From positions 1-64,000 of the forward strand of contig JAAZXR010000018.1 in NCBI GenBank assembly GCA_014240065.1: a stretch of 64,000 bases of DNA, in the 5' to 3' direction. A program made the translations under genes and the position numbers. Positions 52,582 to 60,691 of this stretch are shown in pieces (position 1 is the first letter of the stretch; the number at the start of each line of letters is the position of its first letter). Origin of the DNA: Myxococcales bacterium. Lineage in GTDB: Bacteria > Myxococcota_A > Polyangia > Nannocystales > Nannocystaceae. The notes below the pieces were generated by a model. It did no database searches, was not told the DNA's origin, and was given only the letters and a program-made list of their open reading frames with translations.

Positions 52582-53700
52582 ATGAGCCGCGAAGCCACGT
52601 CGATGAGTTTTGAGGAGTACAAGGCAGCGCTTGGGACCTCCGCGTCGAGGAGAGCGCTGCTGTTTCGGGACGGGCGGCCGTTCCACGTGTTGTTGAGTCA
52701 GCAGTTTTCTCGCGACGACCTGATCCATCTTACCGACACCGCGACCTCCATCCGTCGCCTCGACCGCCACCGGGACGGGCGTGACTTTTTGCGCGGCCTC
52801 CTTCGAGGTATTCGCGTGATGAATCTGTTCGCCCAACCGAGCACGCGAACCGCCGAGAGTTTTATCGCCGCCGCCGACAAGCTCGGGGCGACCACGCGAC
52901 TCGTCGCCGACATTCGAACGTCGAGTTTCTCGAAGGGGGAGACCGTGGAGGACTCGGTTCGGACCTTGTCGTCATTCTTCGACACCATCGTGACGCGGCA
53001 CCCAGAAGACGATTTCGCCGTCCGCGCGGCCTGGGGCCTCCAAAGGAGCAGTCGCCCGATCCCGGTGGTGTCCGCGGGCAGCGGCAAGTCGCAGCACGTC
53101 ACGCAGTCGCTTCTTGACATCTACACCCTGCGCTATTCGCTTGAGCAGCGCGGCGGGATCGACGGTCGCACAGTGCTGCTCGTCGGTGACATCTTGAGAA
53201 ACCGCGCCGCCCGTTCGTTGGCCTATCTCCTCACCAAATTCGACGTGGCGCGCGTCGATTTTGTGAGCGCGAAGAACTATCTTCCAGAGGGAGGGCTCGT
53301 GCAATATATCGAGAAGCACGGCATCAAAGTCGGCGTGGATGACAACCTCGAGTCGTATCTGAAGCGACGAGGCGGCGAGGTCGACGCGATTTATATGACG
53401 CGCTTGCAGCAAGAGTGGGACAAGGGTGACGGGCAGCCGACCGCGAAAGGAGGAGAGCTCGGGACGGAGGACGCGTTCGTGTTGAAGTCCGAGTTTAGGA
53501 GCCTGATCCGGGAGGATTGCGTCCTCATGCACCCGCTGCCGCGGGTGAACGAGCTGCCCGAGTCGTGGGAGGACCACCCGGGCTTCGTGGTCTGGAGGCA
53601 GGTGCGAAACGGGATGTGGATGCGCGCGGCCTTGTTCGCCGCCATCCACGGCGCAGATCAAGAGATCCGCGCTCGAGCCGTGCGGCTCGGCCTCGTCTAG
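52582..53700 (+). CDS. pyrB: Aspartate carbamoyltransferase
   Basis: A 372-residue enzyme that makes carbamoyl-aspartate in pyrimidine synthesis. The carbamoyl-phosphate loop is PSTRTAES, with SFSKGETVEDS, the VTRHPEDD loop, GSGKSQHVTQSLLD and, for aspartate, MTRLQQEW and HPLPRVNELPESWEDHP. All key Arg/His/Gln residues of the PyrB family are present. It is longer than the usual 310 residues owing to an N-terminal extension and inserts. ATG 52582 is the start; a TTG nine bases earlier is possible. No pyrC or pyrI is adjacent. Nearest neighbour is a PrsW-like gene in the same direction. Confidence 0.93.
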   Translation: MSREATSMSFEEYKAALGTSASRRALLFRDGRPFHVLLSQQFSRDDLIHLTDTATSIRRLDRHRDGRDFLRGLLRGIRVMNLFAQPSTRTAESFIAAADKLGATTRLVADIRTSSFSKGETVEDSVRTLSSFFDTIVTRHPEDDFAVRAAWGLQRSSRPIPVVSAGSGKSQHVTQSLLDIYTLRYSLEQRGGIDGRTVLLVGDILRNRAARSLAYLLTKFDVARVDFVSAKNYLPEGGLVQYIEKHGIKVGVDDNLESYLKRRGGEVDAIYMTRLQQEWDKGDGQPTAKGGELGTEDAFVLKSEFRSLIREDCVLMHPLPRVNELPESWEDHPGFVVWRQVRNGMWMRAALFAAIHGADQEIRARAVRLGLV

Positions 53701-53741
53701 GTGGTTGGCATTCGCCGCGCAGATTTGTAGCATGGGGTCAC

Positions 53742-54539
53742 ATGGGGGGACCTCTGGCATTGTTGTTGGCTGCGGCCGTCCCCACGCTCCTCGTCTCGTT
53801 GTATTTTGATTGGCTCGACCGGGAGCGACCCGAGCCGAGATCGTCGCTGCGTCGGGTCTATCTCGCGGGCGCCTGCTCCTTCGCGCCAGTGCTCCTCCTT
53901 GAGATGTTGTTAAAATCGCGAGGGCATGATCTCAGCGGAGCGGCGCTGGCGGCGTGGGACGCGTTCGTGGTCGCGGCCGCGCCGGAGGAGGGGGCGAAGA
54001 TGGCGTGCATCGCGTTGCTCGTCTGGAGACGCTCGAGCTTCGATGAGCATATGGACGGAATCACGTACGGGGTGCGGGCGGGCTTGGGGTTCGCGCTCGT
54101 CGAGAACCTCGGATATTTTTGGATGGCGCCGCCAGACCAGCTCTTTGACGTGCTGGTGCTCCGCTCGGCCTTGCTCGTCCCCGGACACGCCGCGTGGGGG
54201 GCTATCGCAGGTTATTGGGCCGCCCGGCGCCGGTTCTCCGGGGACGGACTCGGGGTGGTCGGCGGGTGGTTGTGCGCCGTCGCGCTGCATGGCGCCTACG
54301 ACTTCTGCATTTTCTCAATGGCGCTTCAACGAGGCGAGGGGTGGCTCTCGGCGATGGCGTTCGTGGCGGCCCTCTCGGTGTTGGTCGGCTCCGTGATCTG
54401 GATGCGGAGGCTCGCGACGAGCGCCCTCAGATCTGACGAATTGCTCGACCAGGCCATCATGCAGCGGGCAGCGTCGACGCCGCGCCACCGCGACGAGCGC
54501 TCCCGTGAGGGGGCCCGCGGCGACTCCCGCGGCGACTAG
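53742..54539 (+). CDS. PrsW-like intramembrane protease
   Basis: A 265-residue integral membrane protein with about seven TM segments. The PrsW-family motifs APEEGAKM (metal-binding Glu pair), VENLGYF and GHAAWG with HGAYDF are present in order, so a metal-dependent intramembrane protease of the CPBP/PrsW superfamily is likely. In Bacillus PrsW cleaves an anti-sigma factor; here the substrate is unknown. ATG 53742 is the start. The C-terminal tail is highly basic (RHRDERSREGARGDS). It converges with the ferrochelatase gene. Confidence 0.82.
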   Translation: MGGPLALLLAAAVPTLLVSLYFDWLDRERPEPRSSLRRVYLAGACSFAPVLLLEMLLKSRGHDLSGAALAAWDAFVVAAAPEEGAKMACIALLVWRRSSFDEHMDGITYGVRAGLGFALVENLGYFWMAPPDQLFDVLVLRSALLVPGHAAWGAIAGYWAARRRFSGDGLGVVGGWLCAVALHGAYDFCIFSMALQRGEGWLSAMAFVAALSVLVGSVIWMRRLATSALRSDELLDQAIMQRAASTPRHRDERSREGARGDSRGD

Positions 54540-54565
54540 GCGGCCCGCGCCGCGGCGACGAACCT

Positions 54566-55636
54566 CTAGGAGACCACCGGCAATCCTCGCCGCGGCGTCG
54601 CGGCCTCTGTGACCAATTCTCGTACCGCTTCCACCCACTGGGGAGACGCGTTCAGCGAGGGGATCAGCCGCAGGTCCTCACCGCCTGCGCGGCGGAATTC
54701 TTCGCGCGCCTCCATCCCGATCTCCTCGAGCGTCTCGAGGCAGTCGGCGACGAAGGCGGGGCAATAGACCGCGAGCCGCTTCACGCCGCTCTTGGCCAGC
54801 TCCTCCACGCGATGGTCGGTGTAGGGTTTGATCCACTCCCTTCGACCCAGCCTCGACTGGAACGACACGCTCCACTGGTCGTCCGCGAGCTCGAGCTCCC
54901 GCGCCAAGAGACGAGCGGTGACGAAGGACTGCGCTCGGTAGCACTGCTGACCGACCACGGCGCCCTCGAGGGCGGCTCGGTCGCAACAATCCGCGCTCGC
55001 CAGGCAATGAGCTCCGGTGGGATCGCTCTTGCGCATGTGGTGCTCCGGGAGCCCGTGGAAAGAAAACAGCACGAAGTCTTGTTTGAACTCGTCGAGCGTG
55101 GGTCGCCCGACCGCCGCGAACGCCTTGATGAACGCGGGGTGCGAGAAAAATGGAGGCACGATCGACACGAACGGGGTGTTCCAACGACCCTGCACGTGGC
55201 GGAGCACCGCCTCTACTGTCGATCCGGTGCTGCTCGACGCGTATTGTGGGTACAGCGGAAGCACGACCAGGTGGTCGCACCCCTCGGCCTCCAGCTCAGC
55301 GAGACCGCTGGTGATCGACGGGGAGCCGTATCGCATGGCGAGCGCGACCGGCCACTGTGGGAGGGCGCCGTCGACCGCGGCCGCCAGCGCCTCGCTGTGC
55401 GACAAGAGCGGGGAGCCGTCGTCGCCCCAAATTTTTTGATACGCGCGCGCCGACCGTGGTGACCGGAACGTGCTGATGATGAGGTTCACCAGCATCCATC
55501 GCTTGATTGGGTTGATGTCGATGACTCGCCCGTCCATCAAGAACTCTCGCAGGTAGCGTCGCACCGCTGGTGTCGTCGGTGCGTCGGGCGTCCCGAGGTT
55601 GATGAGGAGCACCCCTGTCTTGTGGCCGGTTGCCAT
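54566..55636 (-). CDS. hemH: Ferrochelatase
   Basis: Inserts iron into protoporphyrin IX in the last step of haem synthesis. The 356-residue protein has the family start LLINLGTPDAPTTPAVRRYL, LPLYPQYASSSTGST, FSFHGLPEHHM (catalytic His) and QSRLGRREWIKPYT (active-site region). An internal Cys cluster (one Cys, then a CC pair five residues later, and a Cys 13 residues further on, in HCLASADCCD...QQCYRA) matches the bacterial ferrochelatases described with a [2Fe-2S] cluster held by internal cysteines. ATG 55636 is the start. It converges with the PrsW-like gene; hemB is at 1813. Confidence 0.94.
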   Translation of the reverse strand: MATGHKTGVLLINLGTPDAPTTPAVRRYLREFLMDGRVIDINPIKRWMLVNLIISTFRSPRSARAYQKIWGDDGSPLLSHSEALAAAVDGALPQWPVALAMRYGSPSITSGLAELEAEGCDHLVVLPLYPQYASSSTGSTVEAVLRHVQGRWNTPFVSIVPPFFSHPAFIKAFAAVGRPTLDEFKQDFVLFSFHGLPEHHMRKSDPTGAHCLASADCCDRAALEGAVVGQQCYRAQSFVTARLLARELELADDQWSVSFQSRLGRREWIKPYTDHRVEELAKSGVKRLAVYCPAFVADCLETLEEIGMEAREEFRRAGGEDLRLIPSLNASPQWVEAVRELVTEAATPRRGLPVVS

Positions 55637-55709
55637 GCGCAGGTGAGATCCTGACGCCCTCCCGCCGGTTTGCAACCCCCGCGAAGAGCTTTTGTGCTAC
55701 GACTCGGCG

Positions 55710-56534
55710 ATGGCTACTTTGGAAGGAAAAACCCTCTTCATCTCAGGGGCGAGTCGCGGCATCGGCAAGGCGATCGCGCTGAGGGCGGCCCGCGACGGGG
55801 CGAACATCGTCATCGCGGCGAAGACAGACACACCCCATCCGAAGCTGCCGGGCACCATTCACACCGCGGCCGAGGAGATCGTGGCGGCCGGCGGTCACGC
55901 GCTCCCGGTGGTGGTCGATATTCGAAAAGACGAGCTGATCGAGGCCGCCGTCGCGAAGGCGGTCGAGACCTTCGGGGGGATCGACATCCTCGTCAACAAC
56001 GCCAGCGCGATCAGCCTCACGGACACCCCCTCGACGCCCATGAAGCGCTACGACCTGATGAATCAGGTGAATACGCGCGGGACCTACGCCTGCACCAAGT
56101 ATTGTCTCCCACAGCTGGAGAAGGCGTCCAATCCGCATATTTTGACGCTGTCGCCTCCGCTGAATATGGACCCAAAGTGGTTTCGCGGGAACTTGGCCTA
56201 CGCCATCGCGAAGTACGGCATGAGCATGTGCGTGCTGGGGCACGCGGCCGAATTTGAGAAGCGTGGGATCGCTGTGAACGCGCTGTGGCCCCGGACCGCG
56301 ATCGACACGGCCGCGATTCGGAACGTGATCCTCGGAGATGAGGGGGCGAAGCGTTGTCGAACCGTGGACATCATGGCGGACGCGGCGCATCTCATTTTGA
56401 CGCGGGACAGTCGCGAGGCCACGGGGAACTTCTACATCGATGACGAAGTCCTCCAAGAGGCCGGCATCACCGACCTAGACAAGTACAAGGTCGATCCCGA
56501 CGCGGACCTCATGGGCGATTTCTTTATCGACTAA
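55710..56534 (+). CDS. Short-chain dehydrogenase/reductase (HSDL2-like)
   Basis: A 274-residue SDR oxidoreductase with the dinucleotide motif SGASRGIGKA, NNAS, and the catalytic YAIAKYG (Tyr-x-x-x-Lys). The TDTPHPKLPGTIHTAAEEI segment and the RGIAVNALWPRTAIDTAAIRN region are typical of the hydroxysteroid-dehydrogenase-like protein 2 group, which lacks an assigned substrate. Start ATG 55710. It follows the ferrochelatase gene divergently (73 bases), so both promoters probably lie between. A lipid or steroid substrate would be consistent but is not shown. Confidence 0.88.
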   Translation: MATLEGKTLFISGASRGIGKAIALRAARDGANIVIAAKTDTPHPKLPGTIHTAAEEIVAAGGHALPVVVDIRKDELIEAAVAKAVETFGGIDILVNNASAISLTDTPSTPMKRYDLMNQVNTRGTYACTKYCLPQLEKASNPHILTLSPPLNMDPKWFRGNLAYAIAKYGMSMCVLGHAAEFEKRGIAVNALWPRTAIDTAAIRNVILGDEGAKRCRTVDIMADAAHLILTRDSREATGNFYIDDEVLQEAGITDLDKYKVDPDADLMGDFFID

Positions 56535-56583
56535 TTGTGTTGCAGCGCGACCGCGACCGCAAAATTGGGGTACGCTGTGGGGA

Positions 56584-57261
56584 GTGGCAGCCGTCTTCGC
56601 ACTCACTGTGGGCTTGCTCGTCACCGCGATTCTCTGGGCGGTGATTCGGCGAGCGCCGGAGGTGAGTGAGGCCTGTCGAGTTTCAGAGGTAGAGGATGGC
56701 CTCGTTGAAGTCGAGGGTGCGCTCGAAGCTTGTGGGGCGCTGCGGGCGCCGCTCTCCGGCCGCGCGGCGGCGGCGTGGGAGGTGGTGGTGGAGCGAGAGG
56801 AGGGGCTGTTTTCTTGGCGGCCCGTGGTGGTCGTGTCGAGCGCGGAGGCCCTCGCGGTCGTGGACGACTCTGGTCGCATCGAGCTGGCCGTGCCGCCGGA
56901 GCAGCTCCGGGTGTCTGCCCCGGCGTTGTCGGGTCGCGCGGGGCCGTTTCGGGCGCCGCCGCCCGCGGTGTTGCGACTGCTCCGTCGCCGACGCTGCGAT
57001 CCTCGGGGGGTCATCTTTTGTCGAGGCTTTCGCTGGTCAGAGCGGGTCTTACGCCCGGGTGATCACGTGCGGGTTCGCGGCGTGGCGCAGTGGACGACAC
57101 TGGCGCCCTCGGCCTCCGCGGCGGGCCGACCTGGAGGACGAGGGACCGGCGGCTATCGGGGGCTCGAGACGAACGCCGTCCTGCGCGCGCAGGCAGGACA
57201 GCCGGTCCAGATCAAAACCGTGGCGCGTGGCCCTTCTCCGGAGTCAGCGCCCCGACGCTGA
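56584..57261 (+). CDS. Membrane protein with GIDE-like domain
   Basis: A 225-residue protein with one N-terminal TM (ALTVGLLVTAILWAVIRR) and a soluble domain carrying ALEACGALRAPLSGRAAAAWEVVVE and RRCDPRGVIFCRGFRWSERVLRPGD. The pattern resembles the GIDE/BAM domain of the mitochondrial MUL1-type E3 ligases and their bacterial relatives, whose function is unknown. The C-terminal region is Gly/Ala/Pro-rich and probably disordered. It starts at GTG 56584, 49 bases after the SDR gene, and may be in its transcript. Assignment is by pattern only. Confidence 0.6.
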   Translation: MAAVFALTVGLLVTAILWAVIRRAPEVSEACRVSEVEDGLVEVEGALEACGALRAPLSGRAAAAWEVVVEREEGLFSWRPVVVVSSAEALAVVDDSGRIELAVPPEQLRVSAPALSGRAGPFRAPPPAVLRLLRRRRCDPRGVIFCRGFRWSERVLRPGDHVRVRGVAQWTTLAPSASAAGRPGGRGTGGYRGLETNAVLRAQAGQPVQIKTVARGPSPESAPRR

Positions 57262-57406
57262 TCGCCGCGCGGCGGGACGTGCGTGAGGGGTGTCGCCCGG
57301 ACTCCGTTCGCGTCATGTGCCGATTGACGAATTGTCACGCACCGGGCCGGTGAAATTGCCGCGGGCACAGTGGCCGAGCGGGGCCTCAGGCGTTTATCAT
57401 GGAGGC

Positions 57407-58030
57407 ATGGTGAGTCTATTGGCGCCGCTGCTCACGCTCAGTGTTATGTCCGCGACCGACGTCGCGCCGGGGACGCAGCGATCCCAGGTCGCGACTGTGG
57501 AGCTCTCCGCTCGCGCCGGTTCCTCGAGCGCCGCGGATGTGTCGGCGGGCCCCACCGAGTCGACGCCGCAGTCGCCGCCCGTGGATGATGAGGGCGCCAA
57601 CAGCGGGCAGCCGGCACCCGCGGACCTCACGCTCGTGCTCGATCCCTACGGTCTGCGGCCGAGTCATCGCGCAAACGCGGGGAAAGGGCTCACCATTTCG
57701 AGCTACGTGTTCGGTGGTATTGGCACGGGCTTGATGCTCGTCGGTGTGACGTATCTCGGCTTGTCCATGAAGCAGCGGGACAAGGTGTCCTCTGACGCGC
57801 TTGACACCCTGGAGGAGCGACGCGAGCTGCTCCAACAAATCGAGCAGCACGATCGCAATATGACGATCTTCATGAGCGCGGGCGCTGGCACGCTGGTGCT
57901 CGCGACCATGCTGTATCTCGCGGGGCGCCGGCAGCGGGCGCGCGCGGCGTCGACAGCGACGGCGAACATGAGGATGAGATCGTGGACGAGGGGCGATGGC
58001 TTCGGGCTCACCTTGCGAGGAGTATTTTGA
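57407..58030 (+). CDS. Hypothetical two-TM protein
   Basis: A 207-residue protein with a signal-like start (LLAPLLTLSVMSATDVAPG), a long Ser/Ala/Pro-rich extracytoplasmic linker and two TM helices (ISSYVFGGIGTGLMLVGVTYLG and MSAGAGTLVLATMLYL) separated by a coiled-coil-like EERRELLQQIEQHDRN segment. The C-terminus is basic (RRQRARAAST). No family is recognised. Start ATG 57407 has GGAGG directly before it. Its stop overlaps the first possible start (TTG 58027) of the following lipoprotein, so the two may be coupled. Confidence 0.6.
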   Translation: MVSLLAPLLTLSVMSATDVAPGTQRSQVATVELSARAGSSSAADVSAGPTESTPQSPPVDDEGANSGQPAPADLTLVLDPYGLRPSHRANAGKGLTISSYVFGGIGTGLMLVGVTYLGLSMKQRDKVSSDALDTLEERRELLQQIEQHDRNMTIFMSAGAGTLVLATMLYLAGRRQRARAASTATANMRMRSWTRGDGFGLTLRGVF

Positions 58031-58041
58031 AAGTGAAACGA

Positions 58042-58905
58042 ATGCAGCGCTCACACGATTGGATTGTCGGCTACGCGTGCTCCTTCGCATTGGCGGGGGC
58101 GTGGGGGCTCGGGTGCGCGAACTCAGGGTTGACCGAGGGGCTGGCGTGCGAGTCCTCCGCGGACTGTTTCTCGGGCCAGGAGTGTATCGAGGGGGTGTGT
58201 GGCGGTCCGATGGGGTCAGACAGCGGTGATGGTGACGGCGATGGCGACAGCGGAGACGGAGACGGAGACGGAGACGGAGACGGGGGCTCTCGCTCCGTGG
58301 TCATTTACACCGGGGTGGAGTCGGGGGGCGCGCTCACGGCGGACAGTCTCAAGTCAGCGTTCGAGGCGGACGGTCACGACGTCGCGCTGCTCGCGTCGGT
58401 GAGCGGCGATGACCTCGCGGCGGTCGACACGCTGCTGTTTCTAAACCCGCTCACCGCCGTTGATTCCGTCACCGTGACGGCGTCCTCGAGTTTCTTGAGC
58501 GGGGGTGGGCGCGTCGTCGTGCTCACCGATGAATGCAAAACCAATTGCATCAGCGCGCCTGCCGAGGTGACGAGCCTCTTGTCCGCCATTGGGAGCGGCA
58601 TGTTTGTGAGCGGGGAAGGCGGCGGCGAGGGCGAGTCGGATGTCGCCATCGTCCCCTACGCGCCGTTCACGGACGGGGTCACGTCGCTGCTGATGACAGA
58701 CACCGGGAGCGTGGTGCTCGGCGCGGGTGCGATCGCGCTGGGCTTCGTGGAGGAGACCGGCGCGCGGACGCCCCCGGCGTCCAACGTGGTCTTCGGCCTC
58801 GAATTCGTGGGGGACGGCGAGCTCCTGGTGCTCACCGACGTCGACCTGTTCGTCGATGTCAGCGTGTCCGTCGACAACGCGGCGCTGCTCGCCAACCTGC
58901 CGTAG
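58042..58905 (+). CDS. Lipoprotein with Gly-Asp linker and Cys-rich N-terminus
   Basis: A 287-residue lipoprotein from ATG 58042 (TTG 58027 or GTG 58033 are alternatives that would overlap the upstream stop). The signal ends in a lipobox (AWGLGC), then a compact Cys-rich module (ACESSADCFSGQECIEGVC), then a Gly-Asp repeat linker and a C-terminal domain of alternating beta strands (VVIYTGVESGGALTADSLK, DTLLFLNPLTAVDS, LVLTDVDLFVDVSVSVDNA) resembling a Rossmann-like fold. The linker matches that of the vWA lipoprotein at 45591. Function unknown. Confidence 0.75.
   Translation: MQRSHDWIVGYACSFALAGAWGLGCANSGLTEGLACESSADCFSGQECIEGVCGGPMGSDSGDGDGDGDSGDGDGDGDGDGGSRSVVIYTGVESGGALTADSLKSAFEADGHDVALLASVSGDDLAAVDTLLFLNPLTAVDSVTVTASSSFLSGGGRVVVLTDECKTNCISAPAEVTSLLSAIGSGMFVSGEGGGEGESDVAIVPYAPFTDGVTSLLMTDTGSVVLGAGAIALGFVEETGARTPPASNVVFGLEFVGDGELLVLTDVDLFVDVSVSVDNAALLANLP
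58217..58283. repeat. Gly-Asp coding repeat, second copy
   Basis: GGAGACGGAGAC-type units encode the linker of the lipoprotein. The unit and amino-acid repeat are shared with the stretch at 45774-45930, although the flanking proteins are unrelated. Confidence 0.85.
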
Positions 58906-59108
58906 GGGGCGACAGCGGCGCCGCGTCGGCCACGAGCGCGACAGCACCTAGATGTGTGGGTGCGCCGCGAGCAGACGAAGGCGCGGCCTGCCCGCGGCGG
59001 CGGTTCCTCTGCGGTCGAAACGAGGACACAACGGCGGTTTCCCGTACTCTTGCGGGATGTCCCGTCGTAGCCTTCTTTGATACACTCCGGCCTGGAGACA
59101 TTCAAAGA

Positions 59109-60323
59109 ATGAAACGCCTCTCACTCGTCACATTTTTCTGCTCGGGGCTCATCGTTGGCTCGGTGTCAGATGGGCACGCTCAACCCGACCTCGCGACAGG
59201 TCAGGAGGGCGATGATATTTTGGAAGTGTTGATGCTTCCCGTGGAGATGCAAGAGGCCAGCGCCTCAGGCATGTCGAACAAAGAGGTGGAGGGTGTCGTC
59301 GAAGCGTTCCGAGAATCGGGGATGCCCCCAGGAGAGGCAGCCTCCGTGATCCGCTTTGAACGCACCCTGAGCGCCCGCAGGGGGCTAAAAAAAGGATTCT
59401 CGGGGCATGTGCTTCGAAGGCTGAGCGATGGGGCCGCGACGACCGAGGTGATCGCGTCGTTGCGTGAGCGCGAGGCGTCCGATCCGCTTGGCGACGAGGA
59501 GCACAAGCGCCTCAAAAAGTCCGCCTCGAGGCGCGCGAAAATGGAGCGTACGCGAACAAAAGCGCGAAGGAAGCGCGACCGGGAGAAACGCGCGCGGGGT
59601 GAAAAAGTGATCATCCGTGGGCAGATGAGGATGATGCCCAGCGGCGAGGGGCAAGGAGATCTCCGCCCGCCCGAGGCGAAGATAGATCTGCCGTGGCTGC
59701 AAAAGCGGCTCGAGATGGTGCAGCGGCGCATGATCAGGCTCGACACCCGAGCTGGGAAGATGAAGGAGAAAGCCGTGGCGAAGGGCCATGACAAGCAGCG
59801 CGAGCGCTTGTTGAAAGAGCGTGAGGTGTTGGTGGGCTTCATCGACCGGATGAAGGCGCTCGACGCGGAGGGCCAATTCGAAGGTTCGGCACGGGACCAG
59901 CTGCTCGACGAGATCAAGGACGCGCTGAAGATAGATCGCCGGCGGATGCCCCGCGAGGTTGGCCGCGGTGACGGAAAAGGCGCCGGGGCAGGGGGAGAGC
60001 GACCGAATCCTCGGGGGCCAGACGGCGAAGCGCTCGCAGATCCACGTGAGGGGCCGCAGCCTCCACGGGGTCCAAATGGTCGCGGGCTCGGTGGACGCGC
60101 GCCCGAAGGCGGGCAGGGTCCCAAGGGCGACAAGGCCGGCGCGGCGATGAATGGCGGCGCTGGCGATGCTCCAAATCCGGGGGGTGATGCTGGCACAGAC
60201 CACACCTCGCTGAAGGGACCGAAGGGGCCACGTGGAGGGGACAAGAAGAAGGGTGACCGACCGTCTGGAGCGAATTCCAAGGAGTTGCGCGGGAATCACG
60301 ACGGCCAAGGAAAAGCGAAATGA
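59109..60323 (+). CDS. Hypothetical secreted protein with charged coiled coil and GP-rich tail
   Basis: A 404-residue protein; ATG 59109 gives a signal (LVTFFCSGLIVGSVSDGHAQ, cleavage after HA). The middle is long, highly charged and helical (KSASRRAKMERTRTKARRKRDREKRAR, KMKEKAVAKGHDKQRERLLKERE), a probable coiled coil or nucleic-acid-binding segment. The last 110 residues are Gly/Pro/Asp-rich with collagen-like spacing (GPDGEALADPREGPQPP, GPKGDKAGAAMNGG). No family recognised. It is followed, 11 bases later, by a small lipoprotein gene and may be co-expressed with it. Confidence 0.7.
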   Translation: MKRLSLVTFFCSGLIVGSVSDGHAQPDLATGQEGDDILEVLMLPVEMQEASASGMSNKEVEGVVEAFRESGMPPGEAASVIRFERTLSARRGLKKGFSGHVLRRLSDGAATTEVIASLREREASDPLGDEEHKRLKKSASRRAKMERTRTKARRKRDREKRARGEKVIIRGQMRMMPSGEGQGDLRPPEAKIDLPWLQKRLEMVQRRMIRLDTRAGKMKEKAVAKGHDKQRERLLKEREVLVGFIDRMKALDAEGQFEGSARDQLLDEIKDALKIDRRRMPREVGRGDGKGAGAGGERPNPRGPDGEALADPREGPQPPRGPNGRGLGGRAPEGGQGPKGDKAGAAMNGGAGDAPNPGGDAGTDHTSLKGPKGPRGGDKKKGDRPSGANSKELRGNHDGQGKAK

Positions 60324-60334
60324 AGGGGAATCAT

Positions 60335-60691
60335 ATGAACGCTCAGTACAAGACCGCTCCGCGCTCCTCGGCGCTCCGTTTCGCCGCAGCTCTTTTGCTC
60401 GCGGCGCCCATGGGCTGCTCGGGAGCGACCACCAATGAGGCACCGGAGAGTGAGGGGCTCGAAACCGCCAGCGGAGAAGGCCAAGCAGCCCCCGTCGATC
60501 CAGGGGCGATGGACGAGGTTGATCGCGCGGTCGCCGTCGCGAAAGAGATCATGCGAGCGCCGGAAGAGGCGGACGATATCCTCGCGCGCTACGACCTCGA
60601 TCGCGTGGGCTTGGATGAACTCGTCTACAAGATCGCGTCAGATCCGGCGTCGCGGAAGCGATATTCGGAGCAGCTCACCGCGCGCGACTAG
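60335..60691 (+). CDS. Small hypothetical lipoprotein
   Basis: A 118-residue protein from ATG 60335, with an AAGGGGA Shine-Dalgarno; an earlier in-frame ATG at 60320 would overlap the preceding stop. The signal ends in a lipobox (AAPMGC), then a Glu/Ser-rich linker and a helical end with EIMRAPEEADDILARYDLDR. Its TAG shares the CTAG with the amidase stop on the other strand. No family recognised. The preceding gene is probably co-transcribed. Confidence 0.68.
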   Translation: MNAQYKTAPRSSALRFAAALLLAAPMGCSGATTNEAPESEGLETASGEGQAAPVDPGAMDEVDRAVAVAKEIMRAPEEADDILARYDLDRVGLDELVYKIASDPASRKRYSEQLTARD

